DNA from: Collinsella sp. An307
GTDB lineage: Bacteria > Actinomycetota > Coriobacteriia > Coriobacteriales > Coriobacteriaceae
DNA length: 64,000 bases
Reading direction: 5' to 3'
Assembly: GCF_002161805.1 (NCBI RefSeq)
Contig: NZ_NFIP01000009.1
Coordinates: forward strand, 1 to 64,000
The translations under genes and the position numbers were made by a program. Shown here piece after piece: positions 24,934 through 34,600 of the stretch (position 1 is the stretch's first letter; every line of letters starts with the position of its first letter). The notes beneath the pieces are model-generated. The model saw nothing but the letters and a program-made list of their open reading frames with translations. It had not been told where the DNA came from and searched no databases.

Positions 24934-25869
24934 TTACAGGCTGCGAGCGTAGGAGACGAGGCCCTCGCGTGCATCGGCGGGGGCGATGATGCGCATGGCT
25001 CCGCCGGCAGCGAGCACATGGTCGTAAAGCCAGGGCAACGAGCTGGTGCGTACCGTAAAGCGCGTGCTGCCGTCTGCCAGCGGGCGTGCCTGCTCAATAC
25101 CGCTCCATGCGGGGACGGGCTTGTCGGGTGCGATTTCGAGCTCGATGGCGGTCCCGCTCGCGCGCAGGCTGTCCGCCACAGCGGGAACAGCGCACGTCGC
25201 GCTGCGCGCAGGCTCGTCAAGAACCTCGACGCGGCCGATTCGCTCAAGGCGATAGCGGCGCGGGGCGTTCTTCTCGACATCTTGGGCAAGCAGGTAGGCG
25301 CCGTCGCCGGTGACGTCGATGGAGAGCGGGTCGACTACGCGCTCGCGCGGTGCCGTCTCGCCGTGGGAGCGGTAGGAGATGCGGCAGCGCCGATGGCCTT
25401 CAAGAGCGCGCCTGAGCGCGGGGTAGTGCGTGCCAAACGAGGTCGAACCGGCAACGAGGGGAGCGTCGCCGCCCGTGTGCGCAAGGGGCAGGAGTGCACG
25501 GCTCAGGCGGTCGCGCACGTTGGCATCGAGCGCGAGCGAGCCCATGACGTGCGCCAGAACGGCGCCCTCGCCCAGGCTTAAGCGAAGCGGTGTGAGGTGC
25601 GCCCCGTCGCCGGCAAGCACGATGTCGCCATGGTCGCGAAAGATGACCGCGCGAGCACCGCTCTCGCGGTCGGCAAGGGCTGAGATGAGCTCGATTGCCT
25701 CGTCCAGCTGGGCATCTGTACAGGCGAGCTGACGAGCTGCCTCGTTGGCAGCTACGAGCGAGTCCTCTGTGGAGGAGAGAAGCTCGAGCAGCCGAATGGC
25801 CCGGTCAACGCGGGTGTCGGAGAGGGTGAGCGCGGTGTTGCGCTGCTGCTTGCGCGGCTTACGAGGCAT
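24934..25869 (-). CDS. WYL-domain transcriptional regulator (PafC-like)
   Basis: This 311-residue protein has an N-terminal region with a helix-turn-helix (about residues 20-85) and a WYL domain (about 150-235) with YRSHGETAPRERVVDPLSID and GAYLLAQDVEKNAPRRYRLERI. WYL proteins sense ligands or single-stranded DNA and regulate repair, defence or metabolism. It is the second of two overlapping WYL genes, an arrangement like PafB-PafC, which control the mycobacterial response to DNA damage. Its start at 25869 lies inside the end of the upstream gene (11-base overlap). The exact equivalence to PafC is inferred from pairing, not from a direct comparison. Confidence 0.85.
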   Translation of the reverse strand: MPRKPRKQQRNTALTLSDTRVDRAIRLLELLSSTEDSLVAANEAARQLACTDAQLDEAIELISALADRESGARAVIFRDHGDIVLAGDGAHLTPLRLSLGEGAVLAHVMGSLALDANVRDRLSRALLPLAHTGGDAPLVAGSTSFGTHYPALRRALEGHRRCRISYRSHGETAPRERVVDPLSIDVTGDGAYLLAQDVEKNAPRRYRLERIGRVEVLDEPARSATCAVPAVADSLRASGTAIELEIAPDKPVPAWSGIEQARPLADGSTRFTVRTSSLPWLYDHVLAAGGAMRIIAPADAREGLVSYARSL

Positions 25870-26905
25870 GTGCGGCCACCGTCCTCTCAATATGCGCTCG
25901 CCATGCGTCGACGAGAGGCGCGGGTCCCTGGGGGCGCATGCCATCGTGCGCGTGCGAAAGGGCAAAGGCTGCCGCCGCATTCACATCGCGCGCCTCCACC
26001 GTCCAGCTCCAGGTGCCGTCGGCCTCGCGCTGGGCGCGCCCGCGTCCGTAGGTAATCGCCTGCACCTCTGCCTCGGTGCGCTCGGCGGGTAGGGTGAACA
26101 CCGCCGTTGCCGTGGGGCCACTTGCGAGGTCAAAAGGCAAAAACAGATAGGCCCGGGCGTCGAACCCATCGGGGATTTCATAGGGGCTGCCGAGTGCACC
26201 AAGGCGCGCGATGCGGTCGATGCGAAACGTGCGGACCTCGCCAGATGCATCGTCGAGCGCGGCGATGTAGCCGGCAGACTCGTGTGAGAAGATGCCGTAC
26301 ACCGCAATCACGCGCTCCGATTGTTTGCCGGCGGCATCGGTGTAGCGCATCTTGATCGTTCGGCGGAGCGAGAAGGCGGTCCACAGCGCGTCGGTTATGG
26401 CGTCGCGCGCGGTGCAATCGCGCCTCGTTGCTCCGTCTTCAACCGACAGCTCACCCTCCACCGCTTCGAGAGATTCGAGCGCCTTGGTGCGGATTGCCCT
26501 CAGCGGCGGCTCGAACGGCGAGCCCGGCACGGCGAGGTGGGCGTCGATGGTGGCCACGAGCAGGCGCGCGTCCTCTTCGCGCACGAGGCCGCCGGTGGCA
26601 AAGGTGCGCGCGCGGTCGAGCGCCCATGCGCTCTGCTCGGTTTCGGAAGAGCCGGGGGTCTTAAGCTCGGCGATATACACGCCGCGCTCTTCGAGTTTCT
26701 CGCGATCGCGTCTGAACTTACGCAGGTCTGAGGCGCGGTTGCCCGACCCGTAACCAAGGTCCGAGTCAGAGACAATCTCCTCGGTGGCAAGAGGGCGCAC
26801 GGCGGCATTGAGCACAAACAGGAGGTTCAGCAGGCGCTGAGCCGTCTCGTCGACGGGCATCGGCTCGGGGTCGTCATGCGCCTCGGCTGCGTGTCGATCT
26901 GCCAT
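25859..26905 (-). CDS. WYL-domain transcriptional regulator (PafB-like)
   Basis: This 348-residue WYL protein has an N-terminal winged helix (about residues 20-85, LLNLLFVLNAAVRPLATEEI then ASDLRKFRRDREKLEERGV) and a WYL domain near residues 170-245 with YTDAAGKQSERVIAVYGIFS and GYIAALDDASGEVRTFRIDRI. The ATG at 26905 has GGAGGGAGG upstream. It overlaps the start of the second WYL gene, so the two subunits are probably made in equal amounts and may form a heterodimer. The pair is transcribed away from the large M28-like gene. Assignment to the PafB position is inferred. Confidence 0.85.
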   Translation of the reverse strand: MADRHAAEAHDDPEPMPVDETAQRLLNLLFVLNAAVRPLATEEIVSDSDLGYGSGNRASDLRKFRRDREKLEERGVYIAELKTPGSSETEQSAWALDRARTFATGGLVREEDARLLVATIDAHLAVPGSPFEPPLRAIRTKALESLEAVEGELSVEDGATRRDCTARDAITDALWTAFSLRRTIKMRYTDAAGKQSERVIAVYGIFSHESAGYIAALDDASGEVRTFRIDRIARLGALGSPYEIPDGFDARAYLFLPFDLASGPTATAVFTLPAERTEAEVQAITYGRGRAQREADGTWSWTVEARDVNAAAAFALSHAHDGMRPQGPAPLVDAWRAHIERTVAAHAS

Positions 26906-27139
26906 TGCGGCCTCCCTCCGTGCGGTTGTGCGGGCAACGCTCAAGGGCGCTCGCGGCGCCTGTCTCGGTGCCCCATTCTAGACGATGCGCCCGCTGCGGC
27001 GCGCGCCATCGCGTTCTCACCATAACGGGTGGGTCGATAGCTGCAGAAACAGCAAACTCGCGCTATACTTTCGACTACATACGGAGAATGCCTCGCCCCC
27101 GGCGGGAGCATCTGAGAACACAGCGATGCGGAGTCCCCT

Positions 27140-30100
27140 ATGGCTAACGTCCGCCCTTATATCAACCACCTGCTCCAGAGCTCGGGCATCACGCCCGCAT
27201 GCAGCGAGGAGGAGCGCCTTGCCGCCGAGGACCTGGCGCAGATTTTCCGCAACCACGGCTTCGAGCCGGAGCTGCAGGAGTTCAGCGCTTCGGGCTCAAA
27301 GAAGATCGTGAACGCGGTCTTGGGCGTGCTTGTCTTTTTGGGCGCCCTGCTCATGGGCATCGGCGGTGCTATCGGCTTCATCGGCATTCTGTTGGCCATC
27401 GCCGGCGGTGTGCTCTTTACGCTCGAGCGCATGGGCAAAACGTCGCTGTCGAGCATTGGTGCGGCGGGTCTCTCCCAGAACGTGATTGCCTACCACAAGG
27501 CGTCCGGCCCGCTTGCCTCGCCGCGCAACCGCCCCGTTGTGGTGGTCGCCCACTACGACTCTCCGCGCGCCGACCTGCTCTCGCAGATGCCCTACGCGGC
27601 GTACCGACCGCTGATCGTCAAGCTCCTGCCTTACGCCATGCTGGCGCCTGCGGTTATCTCCATCGTTCGCCTGCTGCCGCTTCCGGGCGCACTTAAGGTT
27701 GTCCTCTGGGTCCTCGCGATCGTCGCTGCGCTGGTGCCCCTCGCGGCCGCGGTTGCCACGTTCGCCAACCGCTTCGTGCTGCCCTACACCTCCGGCGCGG
27801 TGTGCAATAAGTCCTCCGTTGCCGCCATGCTCGGTGTGATGAACGCCGTCGCCCCGTTTAAGGGCGACAAGGAGTTCCCCGCTGACGTTCCGTTCAAGAA
27901 GTACATGCGCGAGCAGCGTCGTGCCGCCGAGGCTGCGGCCCGTGCCGCTGCTGAGGCCGCTGCTGCGGAGGCTGCCGCCAAGGCGGCCAAGCATGGCGAG
28001 CCCGTTGAAGACGTTGCCGCCGCTGGCGTTGCCACTGCCAACGTTGCCGCTGTTGACGAGGCGCCCGAGGGTGCCGCTGTCGATGCTACCGAGGTGGCCG
28101 AGGCCGCGCTTGGGGCTACGCTCGTTGGTGCTGCCGCGGGTGCGATTGCCGAGGGCATTGCCAATGCCGACGAGGCGCCCGAAGCTGAGGGCGAGGCCGA
28201 CGCCGACGCGTTTGCAGAGGAGACGGCAGGGCCCGAGGATCTCTACGTCGATGCTGCCTACGATGAGGCTGACGAGGAGCCAGTGGAGGAGCCTGCCCCT
28301 GTGGAGGCTGCCCCTGCGGAGCCCAGCATTCTCAACGCCGCCGGAAACTATCGCTTTGGTGAGGAAACCATCCGCTCGCTCGGAATGGTTTCCAAGTCCT
28401 GTGTTCTCGAGTATGAGGAGCCCGCGGTTCCCGAGCCCGTGGCGGAGCCCGCTCCCGCGCCTGCCCCTGCTCCTGTTGAGGACGAGGCCGAGCAGGAGAC
28501 CGAGGCCGAGGCGAGCGATTTTGCCGAGGACGAGGTTGCCGACGAGGCAGACGTTTATGCCGACGCCTACACCGACGACGAGGAAGACTACCTCGGCGAC
28601 GATTACGACGACTATGACGATGATGGCCACGGCAGTTACGCGGATGCGAACGATAACTTTGAGGACGCGGGCGAGGACGAGGACGACGACTATGACGGTG
28701 AGTTCTCCGACTTTGCCTATCAGCCTTCTGCCTACGATACGAACGGCCTCGCACGTTTCGGCGGTGGTGCTACGGGTATCGCGGGAGCACTCTCTGCGGT
28801 AGGTGCCGGTGCGTCACGCTTCTTTGGTGACGCGCTCAATCGTGGTAGGGAAGCCCTGCGTAACCTCGAGGACACCGCTCGCGATATGGCCGGGCGCTTA
28901 GGTTCTTCTGCCGAGCGCGTGGACGATTTTGCCGATGAGCGTTCCGAGCTCGATGAGCAGGAGCTGTTCTCCGATCAGACTATCGGGTTCGACAATGATG
29001 AGGAAGATCTCGAGGGTGAGGAGGTCTCAACGGTCGACCAGCCGACCGTTGCGTACGAGGCCATCCCGGATACGGCGCTTTCAGCGACCGAGGCCATCGA
29101 CACCGCGCCCGAGCTGTCTTCTGTCGGCCAGACCACGGAAAGCACGGCGGTCTTCACTCCGGTTTCTACTGAGGATGATGGCGATGTCGTCGACGACGAG
29201 GTAGATTCCAATCTTTCAGCGGAGACGGTAGAGGATGCTTTGCCGGAGGATGAGAGCTACGTGGCTACTGCCGAGGATCTCGCTGGTGAGGATTACGCCG
29301 TCGACGAATCTGCCGATGGAGGCCCCGTCAATGGGGATAGTGCCGCTGAGATTTCCATGACGAGCAAGGTGTCTGAGGATGAGCCCGAAGACGCTGTCGA
29401 TCCGATGGATCTCCCCTCGTTTGAGGTATCGTCGGAGGTTTCCGACGATACCGTCACCACTAATGAGGACGCGAGCACAGGTCCGTTTCTGGGTGAGACG
29501 GCAGCATTTACGACGCCGTCTTCCGAGATGATGTCCACTGCGGCGGGACCCGCTTCGCAGAGCGTCCCTGTTGCGCCCAACCTTGGCGATACGATGGATG
29601 CGCTCGTGGCGCAGCTTGACCCGTCCGATATGCCGCGACAACGCCCGAGCATGGTCATTCCTGACCCTCAGCATCCCTCGCTAAATCAGCCAGTTGTTGC
29701 TAGTCGGTCGTCGCTGTTTGATCTTCCCGATCCCTCGGCGCCCGAGGTGGATCCCTTCGCGCCGCAGAGTGCTACGGGGTCGCTGCCCGCGGTCGCCCGT
29801 TCCGAAGCGCCCGGCAAGCGTCGCTCGTTCAACGTAATTGACCCTGCCGCGGCTCCGTCGCCTACACCCTCTGCCCCCGTCACGGCTCCTGCCACCGCAA
29901 CGGGTGCTTTCGAGGTGATCTCCTCCGACGCGCCGATGGTGAGCTATCAGAAGGAGGAGAAGCGCCATGGCCTTGGCGGCCTCTTTCGTCGCAAGAAGAA
30001 GGATGAGTCCTCCATGAGCGAGTACTTGGGTGTCGACGATGATTTCGACGCCAAGCGTTCCGGTCGCAACATTGGCTCGTGGGAGAACTTCGAGGATGAT

Positions 30101-30625
30101 GGCTGGAAAGGTGGCGCAGCCGGTGCTGCGGGCGTCGGGGCTGACGAGCTTCGTGATGCGGTGACCTCGCTTGGTGATGACGAGCTTCTCGGACATGATA
30201 TCTGGTTTGTGGCAACGGGCGCATCTGAGTACGGAAACGCCGGGCTTGAGGCGTTCCTCGCCTCCCATCGTGATAAGCTGCGCGGCGTGTTCCTCATCAA
30301 TCTCGAGTGCGTGGGCGCGGGTCAGCTCGCCATGCTTGCAACTGAAGGAGATCGGCGTGTGCTTAAGGGCGATAAGCGCATCATGAATCTGGTGAGCCGC
30401 GTTTCCTCGGCACTCCATCACGAGATCGGCTCTGTTGAGATGCCCTATCTCGCTACCGACGCATATGTGGCAATGAACATGAGCCTGCGCTCACTCACCA
30501 TAGCTGGCGTGGAGGGTTCTTGCCTTGCATGCTCGCATAGCGAGGAAGACCTGCCGATTAACCTCGATGTGGATAATATCAATCGCGTAGCTGACGTTGT
30601 GACCGAGGTCATTCGTCGCTCGTAA
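27140..30625 (+). CDS. M28-like membrane peptidase family protein with a large acidic insert
   Basis: The 1161-residue product has an M28 peptidase fold split by a long insert. Residues 1-255 hold two membrane pairs (about 53-93 and 165-215) and a HYD zinc motif (VVVAHYDSP, His138 and Asp140). Residues about 257-1000 are disordered and acidic, with Ala/Glu-rich and Asp-rich stretches and hardly any hydrophobic core. Residues about 1010-1161 return to the fold (WFVATGASEYGNAGLEAFL, LINLECVGAG, CSHSEEDLP). Expected metal or catalytic residues differ: GANDN-like Asp is replaced by Cys in GAVCNKS, the catalytic EE pair reads SE, and the later Asp is Glu. So it may be inactive or have another metal site. 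It is followed by a small membrane protein gene. Confidence 0.75.
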   Translation: MANVRPYINHLLQSSGITPACSEEERLAAEDLAQIFRNHGFEPELQEFSASGSKKIVNAVLGVLVFLGALLMGIGGAIGFIGILLAIAGGVLFTLERMGKTSLSSIGAAGLSQNVIAYHKASGPLASPRNRPVVVVAHYDSPRADLLSQMPYAAYRPLIVKLLPYAMLAPAVISIVRLLPLPGALKVVLWVLAIVAALVPLAAAVATFANRFVLPYTSGAVCNKSSVAAMLGVMNAVAPFKGDKEFPADVPFKKYMREQRRAAEAAARAAAEAAAAEAAAKAAKHGEPVEDVAAAGVATANVAAVDEAPEGAAVDATEVAEAALGATLVGAAAGAIAEGIANADEAPEAEGEADADAFAEETAGPEDLYVDAAYDEADEEPVEEPAPVEAAPAEPSILNAAGNYRFGEETIRSLGMVSKSCVLEYEEPAVPEPVAEPAPAPAPAPVEDEAEQETEAEASDFAEDEVADEADVYADAYTDDEEDYLGDDYDDYDDDGHGSYADANDNFEDAGEDEDDDYDGEFSDFAYQPSAYDTNGLARFGGGATGIAGALSAVGAGASRFFGDALNRGREALRNLEDTARDMAGRLGSSAERVDDFADERSELDEQELFSDQTIGFDNDEEDLEGEEVSTVDQPTVAYEAIPDTALSATEAIDTAPELSSVGQTTESTAVFTPVSTEDDGDVVDDEVDSNLSAETVEDALPEDESYVATAEDLAGEDYAVDESADGGPVNGDSAAEISMTSKVSEDEPEDAVDPMDLPSFEVSSEVSDDTVTTNEDASTGPFLGETAAFTTPSSEMMSTAAGPASQSVPVAPNLGDTMDALVAQLDPSDMPRQRPSMVIPDPQHPSLNQPVVASRSSLFDLPDPSAPEVDPFAPQSATGSLPAVARSEAPGKRRSFNVIDPAAAPSPTPSAPVTAPATATGAFEVISSDAPMVSYQKEEKRHGLGGLFRRKKKDESSMSEYLGVDDDFDAKRSGRNIGSWENFEDDGWKGGAAGAAGVGADELRDAVTSLGDDELLGHDIWFVATGASEYGNAGLEAFLASHRDKLRGVFLINLECVGAGQLAMLATEGDRRVLKGDKRIMNLVSRVSSALHHEIGSVEMPYLATDAYVAMNMSLRSLTIAGVEGSCLACSHSEEDLPINLDVDNINRVADVVTEVIRRS

Positions 30626-30643
30626 TTAGGGAGAGGGGGCACC

Positions 30644-30883
30644 GTGCTCAGATATATCAAGGAGCATTGGCTCATCTATTTGATCGGCGTAGCGGTTGCC
30701 GTTGCGCTTGGGCTCAGCGCCTCCTATGTTGTCGGTGTAATCGGGTCGACGCCCGTTGACGTACGGGCGGAGCGTCGCGAGAGCGAGCAGCAGCGCGAGA
30801 ATGAGCTCAGCAGCGTCGATGAGGGCCTGAACGATTTCTCCGGTGAGGTCGTTGATGAGGCAGGAGAGGTTGCTGCGGACTGA
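30644..30883 (+). CDS. small membrane protein with acidic tail, unknown
   Basis: This 79-residue protein begins with a GTG that has AGGGAGAGGGGG upstream. It has one membrane segment (about residues 9-33, WLIYLIGVAVAVALGLSASYVVGVIG) and a charged, mostly helical second half (AERRESEQQRENELSSVDEG). It lies 18 bases after the large M28-like gene and is probably in the same transcript. The plan resembles single-span accessory proteins, but no family is recognised. A terminator follows, inside the convergent sortase gene. Confidence 0.65.
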   Translation: MLRYIKEHWLIYLIGVAVAVALGLSASYVVGVIGSTPVDVRAERRESEQQRENELSSVDEGLNDFSGEVVDEAGEVAAD

Positions 30884-30891
30884 GCGTGTTC

Positions 30892-31635
30892 TCACGCCGT
30901 CGCCGTGAAGATGACGAGGGTGCGCCCCGCTGAGCGGGGCGCATTTTGTGAGCAGGTCACAAGGGTAAGTATTCGGGCGCAAGATGCGGCCTGAGTTTCC
31001 CATCGCGTCGAGCGCGCGCTTGCTTGCTGTGCCAGATCGTATACGAGGTGCGCGCATTTATCGTCCGTAAGGTCAAACTGCTGTATCGCTGCAAACCGCT
31101 TATCAACCTGTAGGGCACATAGCGGGCGGAACTTTGTTACTTGGCCCCGAGCATCGTGCCAGGCAGCGTTTCCAATCGACGAGAAGATGTCAGGCAAGTA
31201 CGCGCGGTGAAGCGGACCGAACATGGCGCTGCTGCCAAAAGCGCTGTGAGCATACACCATGAGATGGGAGCCGTCCGGGTTCGTGCGTCGATCGAGAAAG
31301 GGGCACCCCATAGGGGATGGGGCGCCCCAGGCGTCGTGTGTGAGGAAATAATCGTCGGGATCTTGGGCGCTGAGCTCCATGACAGGATAGGCGATATCTG
31401 TGCCTGCGACTTCAAGCCAAGCGCAGGCGTGTGAAACGTTGTCGCCGTCAAGTGATGTCATCACCTCAGCGGCGCTTTGGTACGCGACGGTGTCTTGCAG
31501 GCGCATGTAGGGGATCTCGCCCAGGGACGCGATGCCGGCGCTTATGCCGGCGCAGATGCAGAGGCCGACGCTGGTTATGCGTACGAGATTTCGCAACGGT
31601 TTTCTACCGCGTTCGCGGCTCTGGGCAGGATCCAC
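30892..31635 (-). CDS. class B-like sortase, probable partner of the LPQTG surface protein
   Basis: This 247-residue sortase has an N-terminal membrane helix (about residues 19-40), catalytic His130 in VYAHSAFG, catalytic Cys228 in LVTCSQN and Arg238 in SAGR. Spacing and the YFLTHDAWGAPSPMGCPFLD segment fit class B or related single-substrate sortases. It would cleave the LPxTG-like signal of a surface protein and attach it to peptidoglycan or a pilus subunit. The VaFE/SpaA protein with an LPQTG end lies eight bases upstream on the same strand, so that is the likely substrate. The C-terminus is short and overlaps the terminator of the convergent operon. Confidence 0.88.
   Translation of the reverse strand: MDPAQSRERGRKPLRNLVRITSVGLCICAGISAGIASLGEIPYMRLQDTVAYQSAAEVMTSLDGDNVSHACAWLEVAGTDIAYPVMELSAQDPDDYFLTHDAWGAPSPMGCPFLDRRTNPDGSHLMVYAHSAFGSSAMFGPLHRAYLPDIFSSIGNAAWHDARGQVTKFRPLCALQVDKRFAAIQQFDLTDDKCAHLVYDLAQQASARSTRWETQAASCARILTLVTCSQNAPRSAGRTLVIFTATA
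30921..30947 (+). terminator. terminator of the M28-like operon, inside the sortase 3' end
   Basis: TGCGCCCCGC (30921-30930) and GCGGGGCGCA (30934-30943) form a perfect stem with a three-base loop, followed by TTTT. On the minus strand the same bases encode the segment between the sortase catalytic Cys and Arg. Confidence 0.75.
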
Positions 31636-31643
31636 GTATCCTC

Positions 31644-34600
31644 CTATCGTGCCCGGCGGTTACGTTTGGGGTGTCCGCCTTTTCGCGCAGGCGTCGCCGC
31701 GAGACCGATGCCGATAATAAGGCCCATGCTGAGCAGGATTGGCCAGATGCTGAAAGTCCCCGTTTGAGGCAGATCGGGCGCCGGGTTTTCTTCCGGCTCG
31801 CTTTCTTTGATGGAGACTGTTTGGTTTGCATCGTTAAGGTCGGCGTGCTCGGCAACGAGGCGCCTGCTGTCCGGTTTCGAATCATCGACTAGATATAGCC
31901 GTTCGAACGCCACGATATCGTGGCCCGAGAGCTCCGCGGCGTCTATGTGAAATCCCATCTCAATGGCGGCCTCGCGCTTATGAGGTGCAAAGACAATGGA
32001 CTCGCTCAACTCGTCTCCGTCGGCGTTGCGTAAGGGTTGTCCGCTTTCGCGGTCATAAAGCGTGCCGACCAGAACGTGTTCGACATCGCATTCGAGTCCA
32101 GAGAACGTGACGGTATCAATCAGCTTGACGAATCCGGGCGCCGCCTCATGCGTGCCTGCATCCGCATTGACGAGTGCAGTAGAAATGCGGGGGAGCGCCT
32201 CGACCGGAGTCTGTTCGACGCGGTCCTCGTCATTATCTTCGAGGCGCTCGTGCTCCTCGATGTTGCCTCCGTTGCGGTAGAGCGCCACGGAGGCGGAGTT
32301 CTCGAGCCCGCTGCCGGCACGGTACGAGTCCGTGACTGCCATGTGGAGCGTGAGCGGAGACCCAGCCTCGTCCTCCCCGATGCCCTCGATGTCGTCGTGG
32401 GCGTCCTTGAGGCCGTCGCGGTCCCAGCCGCCGGCGCGCGTGGTGAAGCCCTCCTCGACACGGCCGTACTCGAGGCGCACGGCGGTCACGGTCTCCCCGT
32501 CGGCAAGCCCCAGGTCGGAGACGCTGAGCTCGGTCGCCTCGGTGGCGGAGAGGTCCGCCGCCCAGAGGCGCCAGCCCGTGTAGTCGATGACCCGGCCGTC
32601 GTCGCCTAGGCGCTCGGCGGTCGTCTCGTCGGAGAGCCAGGGGTTGTCGTGCCCGTCGCCGAGCGTGGCGTTGGCGCCGCTCGGGTCGACGTAGTCGGCG
32701 GGGGTTGCGCTCGTCTTGTACCACACGTTCACGAGGCCGTCGTAGTCCTCGCCGGCGGAGGCCGTGGTGATGCTCGTGAGCTCCGCGAAGCCGTCGGCGA
32801 CCGCTTGGAGCTCGTCGGTCACGGTGAACTCGTCGACCCAGGTGCTGCTCGTGCTGCGGAAGTCGACCGTGTAGTCGTAGCTGCCGTCCTCGGAGACCGT
32901 GACGGGGGCATTGTTGCTGCCGCCCTCATCGGCCGTCGCGTCGGCGTCGGTGTAGGGGTGCGTCGGGTCGGCGATCTGCTGGCGCTTGTCGATCTCACCG
33001 CTAATCTCGATGGGCTCGTCGTACATGACCACGCGCTGGACCTCGCCGGTCTCCTCGACCGTGAATTCGACTGCGGTCGCCTCGTCGTAGGCGTGGGGCG
33101 TCATCTCCTCGACGAGCGTGTAGTCGCCGGGGGCGAGGGCCTCGATCCGGTGCTCCTCCTCGGTGGAGACCCAGGTGTCGACGACGTTGCCCTCGGAGTC
33201 GAGGACGGTGAGCGTCGCCCCGGGGATCTCGTCCTCGTTGGTGATGTCGCGCTTGGAGAGGTCGACCTTGGTGAAGTCGTCCTCGATGTGGATGCCGTAG
33301 CTCGGCTGCCCCTCGGTCATTCCGTTGCGGTCAACCGTGAAGTAGTGGACCACGCCGTCGGGGAGGAACCCGTCCGGCGCGGACGTCTCCCAGATCCGGT
33401 AGCTGCCCTCGGCTAGGTGGCGGATCGTTATGAGGCCGTCATCGCCGGTCGTGACCGTCTGCGGCGCGGTCCCGTCGGCGAGCAGCGCGGGAAGCTCTGT
33501 GAGCGAGCACTCCTCGCCAAGCCCGTAGACCTTCGTCTCCCCCGCGATGAGGTTGATACCGCCGGTGTCCTCGCCGTCGACCGCGACCCGGTAGGTTCTG
33601 GGCTCGAGGGACGTGGCGACGCAGGCGCCGAGATCCTCGTCGTAGGCTACCTCGACGGTCTCGGAGACCCGGCCGTCCGTCGCGAGGGCCGAGGTGATCC
33701 CCGTGAAGAAGCTCTCCGATACGGTGAGCGTGTAGGACGTGTCGGCTGCAAGCTCGAGCTCGTCGTCGCCGTCGAACTCCGCCGCCTCGCCGGTCTCGGG
33801 GTCGAGGAGCTCGAGGGCGTACTTGCCCGGATCGAGCGCGACGGTGCCAGCCTCCACAGCGAAGCTGGTGCCGTCCTCCCCGGTGAGTGTGGCGGCGAGG
33901 GAGTCGGGAATCTCGACCGCGAGCTCCGCGTAGGCGGCCGGCGACGAGAGCTCGATCTTGTGCCCGGCGCCGTCGGCGTCGACCGCGAGGGCGGCCATGC
34001 CCTCGTCGGGCGTCACGGCGAGCTCGTCATCGGCGCTCCACACCGCGAACTCCGCCCCGGGGAGGGCGTCGCTGTGGCCCATGACCGTCTTGTCGAGCAC
34101 GATCTCGGTCGGGGCGTCTGAGACCTCCACGCCGACCTCCACGAGCGGGGTCTCGGCGTTGGCGTAGGCAAGCGTGAACTCGTGCGGCGTCTCGTCGAGC
34201 ACGTGCCCCGCGGGCGGGACGGTCTCGACGAAGGCGTAGGTCGCGGATCCCGCGCCCAGGTAGAGGTCCTTGGTGGTCGCCTTGCCGTCCTCGCCGGTCA
34301 CGACGTGGTCGGCGACCTCGCCCTCGACCGCGCGGACGGTCCCGTCGGGGGAGATGACGTCCTGCATCGCGACGACGTCGAACTCCGCGCCGGCGAGCGT
34401 GCCGGCGCAGCCCTCGTCATGTACGTGCTCGCCATCGAGCTCTCCATCGGTGCAGGTCTTGGTGACGGTCGCACGGCCCATGGCCTGCTCGTCGGGGAAT
34501 GCGACCGCGGCGAGCGGGGCGGCGACCGCGGTACCGGAAATCTCGATCTCGAGGTCCTCACCGCCGAGGAGATACACCGGCGAGGCGGCAGTCTCACGGA

